Origin: JANSWP01 sp041941305
GTDB taxonomy: Bacteria > Bacteroidota > Bacteroidia > Chitinophagales > Saprospiraceae
Length of the DNA stretch: 58,630 nt
Direction of reading: 5' to 3'
NCBI GenBank assembly: GCA_041941305.1
Contig: JBGTQJ010000060.1
Coordinates: 1-58,630, forward strand
Part shown: one piece after another, positions 23,401 through 38,400 of the stretch
Numbering within the stretch: position 1 is the first letter of the stretch
How the letters are laid out: every line of letters begins with the position of its first letter
Translations under genes and position numbers: made by a program
Notes under the pieces: model-generated
What the model saw: the letters and a program-made list of their open reading frames with translations, nothing else
Told to the model about the DNA's origin: nothing
The model's database searches: none

Positions 23401-26400
23401 GATATCAGTCTTCCGACAGCCACAGCTGGGCCTGATTTAGAACTTACCTGCAATCAAAGTTTGGTAAAATTGGATGGCAGTGCATCTTCCTCCAATATGA
23501 TTTATCTTTGGTCAGGACCTCTAGGATTTAGTTCCAATGAATTATCACCAACTACATCAATAGCCGGAACTTATTCCCTCACAGTCAGAAACACTCAAAA
23601 CAATTGTTCCTCTACAGATGAAGTAGAAGTTCTGGATAAAACAGCTGAACCAATAGCTGTTGCAGGAGAGGATCAAACCATAACCTGTAACCTATCTCAA
23701 ATAGAGTTAGGTGGTGGCGGTTCCACTTATATGGAATATTACTGGACAGGACCGAACAATTTTGAGTCAACTGACCAGAATCCAGTTGTCGGAACCGGAG
23801 GAACCTATCAATTGTTAGTTACGAATCCGCAGACTGGATGTACTGCATCAGATAAAGTAAGCATCAGTGAAAATAACGCTTTACCAAGTGTTGAGATTGA
23901 TTATGATGATAGTCCTTTAACCTGCGCGAATACAGAAATTAGTTTGACAGGAAAACCTTCTTCGGGAGGTTTGAGCTTTGAATGGGAGGGGCCAAATTAT
24001 TCGAATGATCAACAAAATAATATCATCTCGGTCGATGGACCAGGGGAGTATGCTGTTCGGGTTACGCATCCTCAAACAGGTTGCCAGTCGGAATGGGTGT
24101 CGGTATTCGTTTCAGAAAATAAAGTAGCTCCTTCTGCGAATGCAGGACAAGACCAAATTATTGGATGTGGTCAAACATCTGCTGAAATTGGTGTGCAAGC
24201 CGTAACAACAGGGATGAATTACCTATGGGAAGGACCTGAAGGAACCAGGCAACAACCTCAATGGGAAGTCAAAAAACCTGGAACCTATTACTTTACAGTC
24301 ACCAACCCGGAAAACGGATGTAATGCAAAAGATGAAGTTCGGGTAATAGAAGATAAAACCAGACCTCCGGTTGATGCTGGTCCGGATTTGGTTTTAAATT
24401 GTGTCAACCCTGACATTAAACTACAACCCAAAGGCTTTTCTCAGGATTATCAATACACCTGGGAATCCGAAGGAGGTTATTTCTCAGGAAATTTTCAGCC
24501 CACTATAAACAAAGCAGGTTGGTATAGTTTGATTGTTACCAATCCAAATAATAATTGCACTGATGTAGATGTCATGTGGGCAGAACTTGCAGAATCTCCT
24601 GTTGCTTCAGCTGGTCCGGCTCAGGTGATTACCTGTGTTCCTGGTCATGTAACACTCGACGGAAGTAATTCAACTCCAAATCAACAATATCAGTGGAATG
24701 GACCGGAGAATAATGCTTTCTCTACTATGAGTCCCAATGGAGTCGATGTACCAGGTGTTTATGAATTGACAGTAACGGACAAATCCACAGGATGTATTGC
24801 AACAGATAAAGTTGAAGTATCGCTCGATCAGCAGGCACCATATATCTCTGCAAAGGCAACCCAAGCTTTAACCTGCGAACGGAAATCAGTACAACTGGAT
24901 GGAAGTGGATCTGAAGCAGGGGTAAGCTTCCTATGGTCGGGTCCTGCAATATCTGATCCCAATAGTCCACAACCAACTGCAAATGAAAAAGGAATTTATA
25001 AACTGGAAGTAAGCAATCCGAAAAACCAATGTACTGCTTCAAAAGAAGTGACCGTTATAGAGGACTTGACCAATCCAATTGCAGATGCTGGTCAGGATCG
25101 CAGTATAAATTGGGATGAAAACACTCAATTGGGAATAGCCAGTCAACCAAATTATTCCTATTCCTGGACGCCAGTCATTGGCTTAAACAGCAGCAATATC
25201 AGTCGTCCAACTGCTCAACCTGAAGTCAATACGGATTATACCCTAACGGTTAAAAATGAAGAGAATGGTTGTGAAGCGAGTGACCAAGTTTCTATCACCG
25301 TGGTGCAAGCAGCAATTGTAGAGGTGACCGATCAATATGGGTATAAAAAATCACCAGTCTCCGACGACGAAATAAGAATGAATTATTACACCCTTGTGGG
25401 GGAGATAGAAAGTAAGACCATTACTTTTGAAAATACAGCACAACACCCTGCGCTCGATATGGAAATTCAATTGCCAGCTATGCCTGAGGCTTATACTGCC
25501 AATTGGTCACAAGCTACAATCAAACCAGGGGAGAAGAAAGAATTGACGATTGATTTTGCACCATCGCAATTGGATCCAAACGATGAAAACAAATACGTTA
25601 ATGAATTGACAATCAGTCTGGGGGGGAGCGAAACAAATACCTGGAAAATTAAGTTATACGGAAGCCCTTCACTAAACAAATCAGCCATACTGATTACAGA
25701 TAAATTCGCTCAGGACAATGATTCAGAGGCGCTGGGCTTTTGGGACTTTGGTGAAGTAGTCATAGGAAACAAAGTATCGGAAAAATTGAAATTGTGGAAT
25801 TCCGGTAAAATTGGAGTTCATGGAGATATCCAGGTAAATTTACCTGGAGATATGCCAACAGGATTTGAAGCTTCTATGGATGTTTTACAGTCTTTTATTA
25901 GCCCGGAAACATTTGCAGATTTGGAAGTAAGTTTCCTCCCGCCTTCTCCAGGTACATTTGAAAAAGTCATTGAGTTAAATACCACTTCTGGAGAAACTTT
26001 CGACTTGATCTTAAAAGGAACCGGTGTTCCACCTTCAGCTATTGCACAGGTTACTCCAGATGGAAGTACCACTATCATCAATCAAGTGAATTTTGGAAGT
26101 GTTGGCATGGGGGAACAAAACCAGCAAGTTATCAGGATCTGGAATAAAACCACTTCGAATGGCCTGCCACTCAGCGTATCTATTCCTGCACAGTCTCTTG
26201 AGGGATACCAGGCTTCATTTGAAAACAATGATCCTATACTTCCAAATCAATACAAGGAGTTGACCGTCAATTTTGCTCCTGAAACTCCCGGGAATTGGTC
26301 CAGCACTTTACAATTGGACCTTGAAGGAGCAGAAGAGAATGAATTGACCATCAATCTAAATGGAATAGGAAGGGACTATGCTGCTGTACAATTTAAAGAA

Positions 26401-29400
26401 AACGGGATAGCCATCCCATCTCTTGATTTTGGTACTGTTTGTATAGATGAGGAGAATGTCAGAACCATAAAAATATGGAATACTGCTGCTGCAAATGGAA
26501 CAGAGTTGAAAGTCACTTTGAGTGATTTGCCACAAGGAATGAATGCTTCGGAAACCAATTTCTCCATTGCTCCTCAATCCTCTGCATCCTTTAATTTGAC
26601 TTTCCAATCTGCCGAGGAAATGTCTTATTTCTCAACTTTAAAATTTGGTTTGGAAGGAGCTGAGGAATCTGAAACGACACTAAACGTTTCTGCTAAGGTG
26701 ATTCAACCAGCTTTGGCGAAGGTAACTGATGGAGCAGCACTGACAAAAGAGGAACCCTCATTGGATGAAGTGAAATTTGATTATGTCCATATTATGGAAA
26801 CTGTTAAGAAACAGGTTCGAATCTGGAATACGGCGAGCATCGGTTCAGAAGATTTGGAGATAAGTTTTGAAGCACCAAAAGATTTCAATGTTACGCTAAA
26901 TAACAATCGCATTGCACCCAATGCTTTTGGAACAATAGAGGTAACCTTTCAACCTCAGGAAGAGGGCGAATTTTCGAATATATTGAAATTGAGTTTCTTT
27001 AATGGTTGCGAAACCATCAATAGGGAAATTGAAATTTCCGGTCAGGGACATAAAGTACCCGCAGAATTAGCCATTACAGAGGAGCAGGCAAACGATTGGG
27101 AAGGTTCTACACCGGGATTACTCGATTTTGGGGAAGTAGAAATAGGAAATTCCAAAGAAATTAAAGTCAGGTTATGGAACAAACCAGCAGATGGTCTTCC
27201 ACAATATGACCTGTTTGCCCCCAACCAATGGGTCAAGCTTTCAGAAGGATATCAAGTCTCCATTTCGCCTGCTTACACAGCGCCTGGGGAGTCTGCAGAA
27301 GTAAGTATTGTTTTTACACCAGGAGAAGAAAAGACCTATGAAGATGCCTTAACGATTGTGTATGAAAAAGGATTAAACATTCCCGGCTTTGGTGAAGCCG
27401 AACTCAAAGTAAAAGGTATCGGTAAAGAAAGAAGGGCCATTGCTCATGTCACAGCAGGTACAGCTATTCCTACAGCTTCGGCAATCAATAAATTATCTTT
27501 TGAACCAACTGAGATTGGTGAATCATCGATTGCCAAATCCTTTAGGATCTGGAACAATGCGCCAAATGGTTCCAAAAACCTCGAAGTGTCATTGCCATCA
27601 ACATTGCCGGAGGGATATGTATTTGAACTCAGTAAGCGCTTTGTTGAGCCCGGGGCATCCTCCACACTGGAAGTTGTATTTAAACCAGAACAACCACAGT
27701 CTTATCACTCAACAATTAATTTGGAATTGCACAATGGCTGGGAATCCATTGATCAGGAATTATCGCTTGAAGCAGGAGGCAAACCTTATGCACTTGCAAC
27801 AATTGATGTCTTAGAACAAGGAAAAGCCGTTTCAGCTTCAGCAAGTGATATCGATTTTGGAGGTGTAGCGGTAGGTGATGAACCAGTGAAGGTCCAAATT
27901 CAAATCCAGAATACGGTAGGTACAGGCGGGGCTGAATTAGGGATACACTTACCCAGCCCATTACCGGAAGGATATCTGTCCTCTACAATTAGCAAAACTG
28001 AATTGGAGCCAGATGAAAAAGCTACTTTAAACCTGGTCTTCAAACCAGAAGATGTCAAAAATTATGATGTTGAGTTTGAAATCAACCTTCAGGGAGCGGA
28101 TCAGGAAAAACTGTCTATTTCCTTAGATGCCAATGGCATTGCACCATCTGCAATTGCAAAAGTTACCGAAAGCGATGCCAATAATCCTATTTTCCATGAA
28201 TCATTATCAGTAGTACAATTTTGGGATTGCTTCCTGGACAAACAGGAAAAATATTCAGTTTCAATCTGGAATACGGTCAATGCTTATGGAAAGGATTTGG
28301 TATTGAGTCTTCCATCTTCTTTGCCAGATGGTTATTCTCTGGCCTTTTTCGATGATCCTTCTCTTCAGCAGGTCACTATAGCTCCTGGTCAATTTGCCAG
28401 TGCAGTTATTACTTTTCATCCTTCTGCGGGACAGGATTACGACAAAACGCTTTTCATACCTGCTACCGGAGGAAATGAAAGCCAAATAGCAATTAATTTA
28501 GAAGGCAGAGGTAGATTATATGTCGCTGAACGAAAAATAACCAATGGAACAGCACAATCAAAAGAAGCATCCGCTATTGAATCCTTGCAATTTGACCCTA
28601 CACCAACTACCCAAAATAGAACAAAAACGGTTAGGATTTGGAATACAGCCAATCAATACAGCCGTGATCTGGAGATTGATCATACAGCCCCCAGTGGCTT
28701 CCAGGTAAATATGCCGAAAAATTCTGTCAAACCTGGAGAAAGTGTATTGGTGGAAATTAGTTTTGACCCTTCCGTGGCAAAGGCCTACGACGAAAAACTT
28801 ACCTTTTCATATACAGGTGTCTATGGTGGGGACAAAGATCAAACATTGGATCTTAAAGGAATCGGACAAATGCCTGCTTCGCCAAAAATTACGGAAGCGG
28901 AATCAGGCATTTTTGAAACTGCAGGTTTAAAATCCTTTGATTTTGAACGGATAGCTGCCAGTAGTACAGGCATTCAAAACTTTAAAATCTGGAACATCGC
29001 CAATGTTCAGGATGGTGCCAACTTGACGGTCAACCTGCCTGAAAATATACCAGCCGGATTTAGTGCAACTCTTACTAGAACCAATGTTCCTCCGCAGGAG
29101 AGTACAAATATGACGATAACGTTTAAACCTGGTGCTGTACAATCCTTCAATGAGAATTTGGAACTTGCACTAGAGAACGCAGAACAAGCTACCATGTCCT
29201 TTAATCTTAAAGGAGAAGGATTTGGAGAAGCTCCTGGTGCGAGACTTGCTTTTGACGGAAAAGATGATCGCCTGGACATGAAAAAGATAGCAAATAAGCT
29301 TTTTGAGGTTAATACAGGACATCGCCTAACGCTTTCCTTCTGGGTAAAAGCTCCTTCACAGGGTAATCTCAATCTCTGGCAAAGTGGAGATTTTGAACTA

Positions 29401-32400
29401 AACCTGGAAAATAACAGAATCGTTTTGGAAGTAGATGGTACAGGTAAAACTACAGCCACAGGATCTATTTCAGATGGAAATTGGCACCAAGTGGCTATGG
29501 TAAAAAGTAGTAAAGAAGCTGGATTGTATTTCGACGGTCAACTTGTTGAAACCCTTAACCTAAGTCCAGGTGCGAAATTATGGCAGAATGAATTCCTGTT
29601 TGGAAGCCTACCGAATGCAGGAAATACTTTTAGGGGGACGCTTGATGAAATGAGTATTTGGGCTTTGGCACTGCCAGAGGCTGATATACAATCCCTGTTT
29701 ACCTGTAAACCAAAGCAGGATGCATGCGGATTAATCGCTTATTATGACTTTAACCAGGGTAAGGGTGGTTTGCCAAATCCAGGTGAGACGGTAATAAAAG
29801 ACTTAACCAGCAACGCAATCAATATTTCGCTGAGTCCTAAATTCTGGGCATTGGATCTGGATGAATCCAATTGGCTTGCTGATGGTGTTTCAAATTCAGG
29901 TAGTTGCTCTACTTTAAAAGGATTGAATGCCATCGCCGGAGCAGACCAAAACACTGATTATGGGGTGACAGTTCAATTGGGCGTAGCACCATTCCCACAA
30001 ATGGAGTATTCCTGGAGCCCGGCAACCGGCTTAAATAACAACACAGTTTCACAGCCAAATGCCTCACCAACTGCTACTACAACTTATACACTTAGTATGT
30101 TGGATAAAGGGACGGGATGCAAAGCTAAAGATGAGATGGTGTTGACGGTAACCCCACCTGCTGTTCCAAAAGCAACTGCGGGTAATTCCAATAATCAAAA
30201 TGCGAATGAAATATCCCAAATTGATTTTGGGAAAGTATTTATTGGAGAGCCCAAAGAGCAGGAATTTTTGATTTGGAATACCGGTTCCCAAGGTGCAATG
30301 AGCATGGATGTGGCCTTACCAGGCTCTAATCCAGAGGGCTTTGAAATCTCTCTGAATAAAACCGAAATTCAACCTGGAGAAAACGCTGTAGTAAAAGTTA
30401 ATTTTGATCCTTCCAGCACAAAATCCTATGATGCAGAAATTGAATTGACATTTACCAATTCAGCGATAACATCAAAGAAAATCGGATTGAAAGCAATTGG
30501 GGAAAAGATGGCAGGACAGGCAGTCTTTACAGAAGATAACGCCACCAATGCAGGTGAACCTACCTTGAATACACTTGCATTTGGAGGTGTGGAAGTTGGA
30601 CAACAAAAAGAACTCAGTTTTAAAGTTTGGAATACAGCTCCTGAAATAGCTGGCAATCTTTCAATTGATTTGTCTGCGGTGAAACCTCCCTTTGCAGTAA
30701 GCTCTTCCTCGAATTATGAAAATATTCCGCCAAATGGGAATGTGACGATTTCCATTACCTATACACCAACAAAAGCTCCACAAAAAGAGGATCAAACCTT
30801 ATTGGTCAAGTATTATCCGAATGCTGTAGATAAGTCGAAAAAAGAGACTTATTCCCTCTTATTCGAGGCTTCAGCATTAAAAGCACCAGCCTTGGTAGAT
30901 GTTGATCAATACGAACTGGATTTTAGTGAAGTAAAAGTTGGGCAATCCATAACGAAAAAGGTACTCATACAAAATAAGGGAACTGAAAATAATCTGGACG
31001 CCAAGTTTACGATACCATCCTTGCCGGAAGGCTATACAGCTAGTTGGCAAACAGGCAGTGCCAAGCCTAATTCTGAGCCTCTTGAACTACAAATTACTTT
31101 TGCACCTACCGAACCCAAAGTGTTCAATACCTCCTTAGGCTTTGATATCGAAGATGCAACCTTGTCTGAATATTCAATTAATTTGTTAGGTACCGGAGTT
31201 AAAAAAGATGCAATTGCTAAAGTGACGAATGGTATCGCAACTAATTCCAATGCGACGCTTCAAAAAGCATTAGACTTTGGAACCATTGAGACTGGGAAGG
31301 ATCATCAAAAGAGTTTAAAGATCTGGAATACCGGATCAGAACATACTAAGGACTTGATTGTAGCGCTTCCTTCGAATTTGCCAGCCTGGATCAATGCCAG
31401 CTTAAATAAAACGAGCATTCCACCAGGAGAGAGCGCAACACTGGACTTGACATTCCAACCTGACGAAGGGATACCATATAATTATAGTCTTAAATTGCCC
31501 CTCACAGATGCAAATAAATCTGAAACACAAATATCCTTGTCCGGCTATGGTATTAACCCAGCAGTGGCCAAGGCATCTCCGACGATCGCCTGGAATGTCA
31601 ATACAGCAGAAACCCTGAATAGCCTTGATTTTGGAGAGATCTTTTTTGTAGATCAGGTTGAGCAATCATTTAAAGTTTGGAACAATGGTACGCAACGTTC
31701 CTTTGACCTGGAGGTGGAACGACCTCAGAGTATGCCAATGGGATTTGAATTGGTCTTTGATGAGGATCCCGACCTCGATCGGGTAATTATTAAGAAAGGC
31801 AACGCTGCAAGAGTGACCGTGATATTTAATCCGCCTGTTGCTCAAACTTATAACCCAACATTGAAATTGAATACAATTAGCGGTAGTATTGAATCCTCAG
31901 TTGATATTCAATTAAGTGGTTTGGCCAAAACACCATTTGCTGTGACGAAATTGACAGCAGCCGATGCGGGTAATTTTGGTGCACCTTTGAAAGAATTCCT
32001 CAGCTTTGGAGAAATGACAATTGCTGAAAATGATACCAAAATCAAGTCCTTGAAAATTTGGAATGAAAGTGTTCCTGGTAGTAAAGACCTGGAGGTTAGT
32101 TTACCTTCCTCAACACCTGAAGGATTTGATTTGAATTGGGAAAACAATGCTAATTCAAGTTCAGTCAGCATTGCTCCAGGTCAAAGTGCCACACTTAATG
32201 TGAGTTGGGATCCTCAGGAGGAGAAGGTCTACGACCAAAATTTTGAGTTGAATTTAACAGGAAGTGTTGAAACTACTCAATTGATCAGCCTGACAGCAGC
32301 AGCCAAAAAACTCTCTGCAAATGCACTAGCCACTATTGACGGAGAAGATGATGATGATGGCAAACCATATTGGTCTCACCTAGACTTTGGCAACATCGCA

Positions 32401-35400
32401 ACTGGGGTAGCAGTGACCAAAACAATCAGTATCAAAAATGAAGTATCCGAATACGGAAAAGACCTCGTTCTTTCCTTACCTGCCAATGTCCAAAAGGAGT
32501 TTTCATTAAGCCTTGAAAACGGGCAGGAATCCATTACGTTGAAACCGGGAGAAAGTACAAATCTCGAATTAATTTTCAACCCTTCTCAGGGAGGAAATTA
32601 TAGTACAACTATTGAGCTTGATTTACAAAATGCTTCAAAATCGAAGTACGTAATAGAGTCTGAGGGAACAGCCCTTTCTGAGGCATGTCTTGCCTTTGAC
32701 GGACAAAATGATCATCTGGATTTCTCTAGCCATGTAAAAGAAGTATTTGATTTAAACGATGGAAAATACATGACTTTGGCATTTTGGTTTAGCCTTGGAC
32801 AAAATCAAACGATCAATAATTATCTTAAACCAACCTTTATTAATAGGGGAGGACTTTGGATCCAGGTTGAAGATCAAAAACTAATAAAAGGTAGTCCGAT
32901 TTCAGAGGATTTGGGGACTTCCTGGCATCACTTCGCCTGGGTACTTGACAATAATGAAAACAGGCTTTACCTGGATGGAAAATTAGTAGATAATTCTACT
33001 GGAGGATTGGGTCCTAATTGGGATTATAAACTGTTCAATTGGCAGAATCAGTTTGGTGCAGTGAAAGGGAAAATGGATGAATTGAGTGTTTGGGCAAAAG
33101 CAATGTCAGCATCAGAAGTTCAGTCCTTACAGACCTGCCAACCTGATCTGAATGATTGTGCATTATTGGGTTATTACGACTTTAATCAATCTGTTGGAGG
33201 TGCTCAGTCTGAAAAGTTGTTGAAGGATTTATCTTCCCGAAATGTAGATTTAAGTTTGTCCACATTTGCACTACAAGGAACTGAATCTAACTGGCAAGCA
33301 CAGGAAATAAACATGCCTAACACTTGTAACGTTATGGGCAGCGGTGTATTCGCGGATGCAGGAGAGGATAAAACCATCGTATCTGGAAGTACCGCTAATA
33401 TTGGCACTTCCGGAACTTCTACCTGGGTATATAGCTGGAGTCCTTCGGCAGGTTTGAACAATCCGAATATTGAAGAGCCGAAAGCTACTGTAGCTGCGAC
33501 TACAACCTATACATTGACCGTCAAAGATGCCTTTGGGTCCTGCCCGGGTGTTACGGATGAGGTTACGGTCACTGTTCTTGATAAAGCCATCGCAAAAATG
33601 ACTTTAGAAGATGCAGAAGAAATGACTGCCTCTGAACAAACGGAAATTGATTTTGGCTATGTTGGTGATGTCGTTACACAAACGCTAAAAATATGGAATA
33701 CTGGTGAAGCTGGTGACGCAGACATAATTGTAAAACTACCAACAACAGATCCAGATGGATTTGGATTGTTGTTGAACACTAGTCAAAAAACTGTCAGCAT
33801 ACCTCCAGGTGAAATGGCATTGCTAAATGTCACATTTGGAAATTCTGCCCCTGGAGCTTATGAAGAAGAAATTGAAATTACGCTTCAAAATGCTGCGGTA
33901 TCTTCTATTAAACTCAACCTGAAGGGCAACAAAACACCCGATGATTCCTTTGCTGCCAATGCACTTGCATTTGATGGAATTGACGATGCACTTGACCTTT
34001 ATCCCATCACTAAAAAAGTGGAGGATTTAGTACCTGGTTCAATGGAGTTTGCTGTTTCTTTCCATATGAAGCTTTCTCCGGATAATCCAGCGCTAAGTCA
34101 CTTATTCACAGGGGGCGATACCTATCATTTTCCTATTGACAACAAGCAAATAAAAATAGGGAACAAGTCATCTGCCTCAATAGGAACATCCTGGCACCAC
34201 GTAGTCATTAATCAAATACCAAATTCAAATTATATACCCATCATTTACGTGTATATGGATGGAAACCTTGTGGGTGAACACCCAACAATGAGCGGCGGCA
34301 TTGATTTATTTAAAGGAGTGAATTATTATCAACCTCCAGGACAGCATACACAGGGCTTCATGGATAATTTGAGTATTTGGTCCAAAGCATTGAACCCTCA
34401 ACAAATTGCAGAGCTACAGAATTGTGTACCGGAGCCAAATGCTTGCAATCTACTGGCTTATTATGACTTTGACCAGGGATTTGATGCCTGGGATAACTCA
34501 AATATTACTGAATTGATCGATCGATCCTCAAATGGAAATAATTTGGAATTGGATAATAAATGGGAGAGAACCGGAGCGACCTCGAATTTTGTCAAGCAGG
34601 ATTTAGACCTTCAAAGTTCTTGTAATTCGATTACACCAAATACGATTGTTGCAGACGCAGGACAAGAGCATGAGATCGATCCAGGGCAGGAAATTACTTT
34701 AGGGCAACCAGGAGTCAGTGGTTTGTCTTACAGCTGGACGCCTATCGATGGCTTGGATGATGCTACAATAGCTCAACCCAAAGCTTCACCCTCAAGATCC
34801 AATACCTATACCTTAACTGTTGCTGACCCTGCAACAGGTTGTTCTAAAAGAGATGAGGTTGAGGTGACAGTTTTGGGTGGTGGGACTTCGATGGCACTGG
34901 ATTTTGATGGAATTGATGATTATTTTTCATTTAGTAAACCCTTTCAAGCAATACAATCCATCAACCAGGCAAGTAATGGAACCATTTCCTTCTGGATAAA
35001 ACGCCCCACAGCTAGTCCGGAAATGAATAGTTTGATTCCCGGCTTTACCACAGCAATAAGTAATAATAAATTAGGTCCTATTTTCCAAGGGAGGCCTCCT
35101 TATTCAGAAAAGGATTTGGGTGCAAGTTGGAATCACGTCGCAATTGCCTTTAATAAAGGAATAAATACTACCTCCATATACTTGAATGGAGAACAGGTTG
35201 AACAAAGCACTTATGGTTTTCCATTTCCAGATTTTCAAGTTTTAGGCGCAATGATAATGAATCATGTTCCTCCTCCATTTGGACCAATCATGTTCCCATT
35301 AAAAGGAAGAATTGATGAATTGAGTTTTTGGTCAAGCACCTTAACGGAATCTGAAATAATCGATTTATCAAAATGCAAACCACAAATAGGAGCTCCTGGT

Positions 35401-38400
35401 CTGGTAGCCTATTACGATTTCGAACAAGGTACATCAGGAGGATCCAATCAAAGTGAAAAACAACTACAAGACAGGTCTGGTAACGGCAATCACATTGATT
35501 TGGGCGATAATTTCCAACTTTCCGGAACTACGTCCAATTACATGGAGGATGACCTCTTCCTTCCTGCAAGTTGTGCCCCTCCGGTTGCTGCAAATCCTGA
35601 ACCTGAACAGGAAGAAGAACAGATAACGGTAATTGCAGATGCAGGCGAAGATCAAACGGTCACCTGTAATGAAAGTAGTGCTCTATTAGACGCGAGTGCT
35701 TCCAGTGAAGGCATGTCTTACATCTGGACAGGTCCTAATAACTTTAACTCGAACTTGCTAAAAACAATGGTTACAAACCCTGGAACCTATACCCTTAGAG
35801 TTATCCATGATGAAAGTGGAACGGAAGCAACAGACGAAGTTATTATCCACGAAAACAAACCAGCCATCCAATCTTCTGCCGGGCCAGACAGGACAATAAC
35901 TTGCGCCAATCTGGAAGTTAAATTGGATGGAAATGGTTCGACAACGGGTATGAGTTATGAATGGGATGGACCTTATGGTTTCACATCTACGGATCTCAGT
36001 CCTACAGTGAACTTTTCTGGTACCTACGTATTGAGAGTCTTTGACGAAAGCACAGGATGCGAATCATCGGACGAAATAGTAGTTGTTCAAAATACCAGTT
36101 CACCAAGTGCTTCTGCAGACAATGGGGTAATTACTTGCGAATCTCCACAGGTTCAACTTACTGCATCCAGTTCGGTTTCAAATGCAAGCTATTTATGGAC
36201 AGGTCCCGGGAATTTTTCATCAAAATTCAAAAGCTGTGCAGTAAATCAACCTGGAACCTATAAGCTTACTGTGATCAACAATGAAAACGGTTGCCAATCA
36301 ACTGATGAAGTGGAAGTTGTTTTAGACACTACCTTGCCAGAAGCATCTGTTGAAAATAACCAGGGGCTTAGCTGCAATAACAGTGGAAGTATCCAATTGG
36401 ATGCCTCGAATTCTGCTTCAGGTCCTGGTATCGCTTATGCCTGGTCGGGACCCAATAATTTCAATTCAAGCGAGCAAAATCCCAATATTTCTGTTGCGGG
36501 AGAATACACGTTTACGGTTTCCAATAATTATAATGGCTGTGAGTCAACTTTAGAAGTAACGGTAAACGACAACACAGCGCTACCGATAGCATCAGCTACT
36601 GCTAATTCAACGATTACCTGCAATCAACCTGCTGTAGTTTTGGATGCCAGCGCTTCTTCTGACAATATGGACTATAAATGGATCGGACCGAATAATTATA
36701 GCTCTGGTCAACAGAGTCCATCGGTATCTGCGCCGGGAACCTATCAATTGATAATAACAAATCCAGAAACAGGTTGTGAAGCTACAACACAAGTTACGGT
36801 TGACGGAAACACCAGTTTGCCAATTGCCAAAGCTGAGCTCAATGAAAAGATCACCTGCTCGAATAATAATGTAACATTGGATGCAAGTGGATCGACAACA
36901 GGAATGAACTATCATTGGACAGGACCAAATGGGTTTAGTTCAAATGAACAATCTCCATCTGTTACGGTACCTGGTACATTTAGCTTGAAGGTATCAAATC
37001 CTGCATCTGGCTGTACAGCAAGTACCCAGATTGAGGTGGAAGAAGACAATGCAGAACCAATTGCAAATGCTGGAACTGATAAAACCATTGCCATTGGAGA
37101 AAGCGTGAATATTGGTGAGACTGCAGTTACGGGAATGACTTACTCCTGGAGCCCTGGCACTGGATTGAATAACAGCAATAGCAGTCAAGTTACAACAAGT
37201 GCAGTCACATCTACTCAATACACATTAACGGTGACTAACACCTCTAATGGATGTACCTCATCTGATGAGGTGATGGTGACTGTCATGGATTTTGCCTCCG
37301 CTAAGATTACGGATGGAGCCGCAAACAATTCGAACGCAAGTGTAGTAAGTACCCTTGACTTTGGCGAAAACGACCCGAATCAGTCTACGACCAGCGTTTT
37401 GAAAATTTGGAATGATGCTGATGCTGGTGCAGATAAATTGACCTTATCCCTGCCTTCCAATTTGGCAGAAGAATTTGAGGCAAATCTTGATAAAACCGAA
37501 GTAGCTCCGGGCGGAAGTGCTTTGCTAACTATCACTTTTAAACCTGGATCCATAGGTACTTATAACGAATCATTCACAATAGGATTGGAAGGCGCAGAAT
37601 CCAAGGAAATAAATATTGCGCTGTCAGGTGAAGGAAAGATGCCAGAACAGGCAGGTAGTTGTTTGGTGGCTGATTCAAAGAGTGCGATAAACATTGCGAA
37701 TGTTTTGAAAAAGTACTTTGAGACCAGTGACGGAAAAATAGAGGGTAGTTATACCATTTCTATGTGGTTTAAGTGGGGAGATGGTGCTCCATGGGGATCT
37801 AGCATATTGTATGTCATTCCTCCGGTTGAGGTGGAGAACAACAAGTTAAAGATCATCGACTTTTCAGATGGTTCTTTTAAAAGGTCTGATGAAATTGGGA
37901 ATGAATGGCATCACCTGGCTTTGGTAATGAATCTAAAAAATTACAATCCTCCCTTTAACCAAATGTTTTCTCAGGAAGGAAAGTATTATCTCGATGGGCA
38001 GTTATTTGCCACGGTACCAGCTGCCGGACTTCCCGCTCAGGGATCAATCTTTGATATCATGTTTAATGCTTCGGGAAGCGTAGATGATTTGAGTCTCTGG
38101 AAAAAGGCAATGGAGCCAAATGAGATTCAATCTCTCCTAAACTGTACGCCTGATTTGAATGATTGTGCATTGATTGCTTATTATGATTTTAATCAGGGAA
38201 CTGCAGGCTATCCGAATCCAAATGAAAAGACGGTTATAGACAGAGGACCCAATGGGCATGATCTAAGCTTAAATAACAATTGGGTATTGGATGGTCTGGA
38301 ATCAAACTGGATGAGCAGTGGAGTAATGCTTTCTGGGACATGTAGTAATTATGGTCCTACCCTAACAGCTTCAATTGCTTCACCACAAGTGATTACATGT

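Noticed and set aside
22966..25310. True SprB repeat identity for the Cys-containing Ig repeats
   Set aside because: They resemble the broad PKD/Ig-like class of Bacteroidetes surface proteins, but I could not tie them to the specific SprB repeat family by eye, and the protein lacks the gliding-motility C-terminal domain. No sprB symbol is given.
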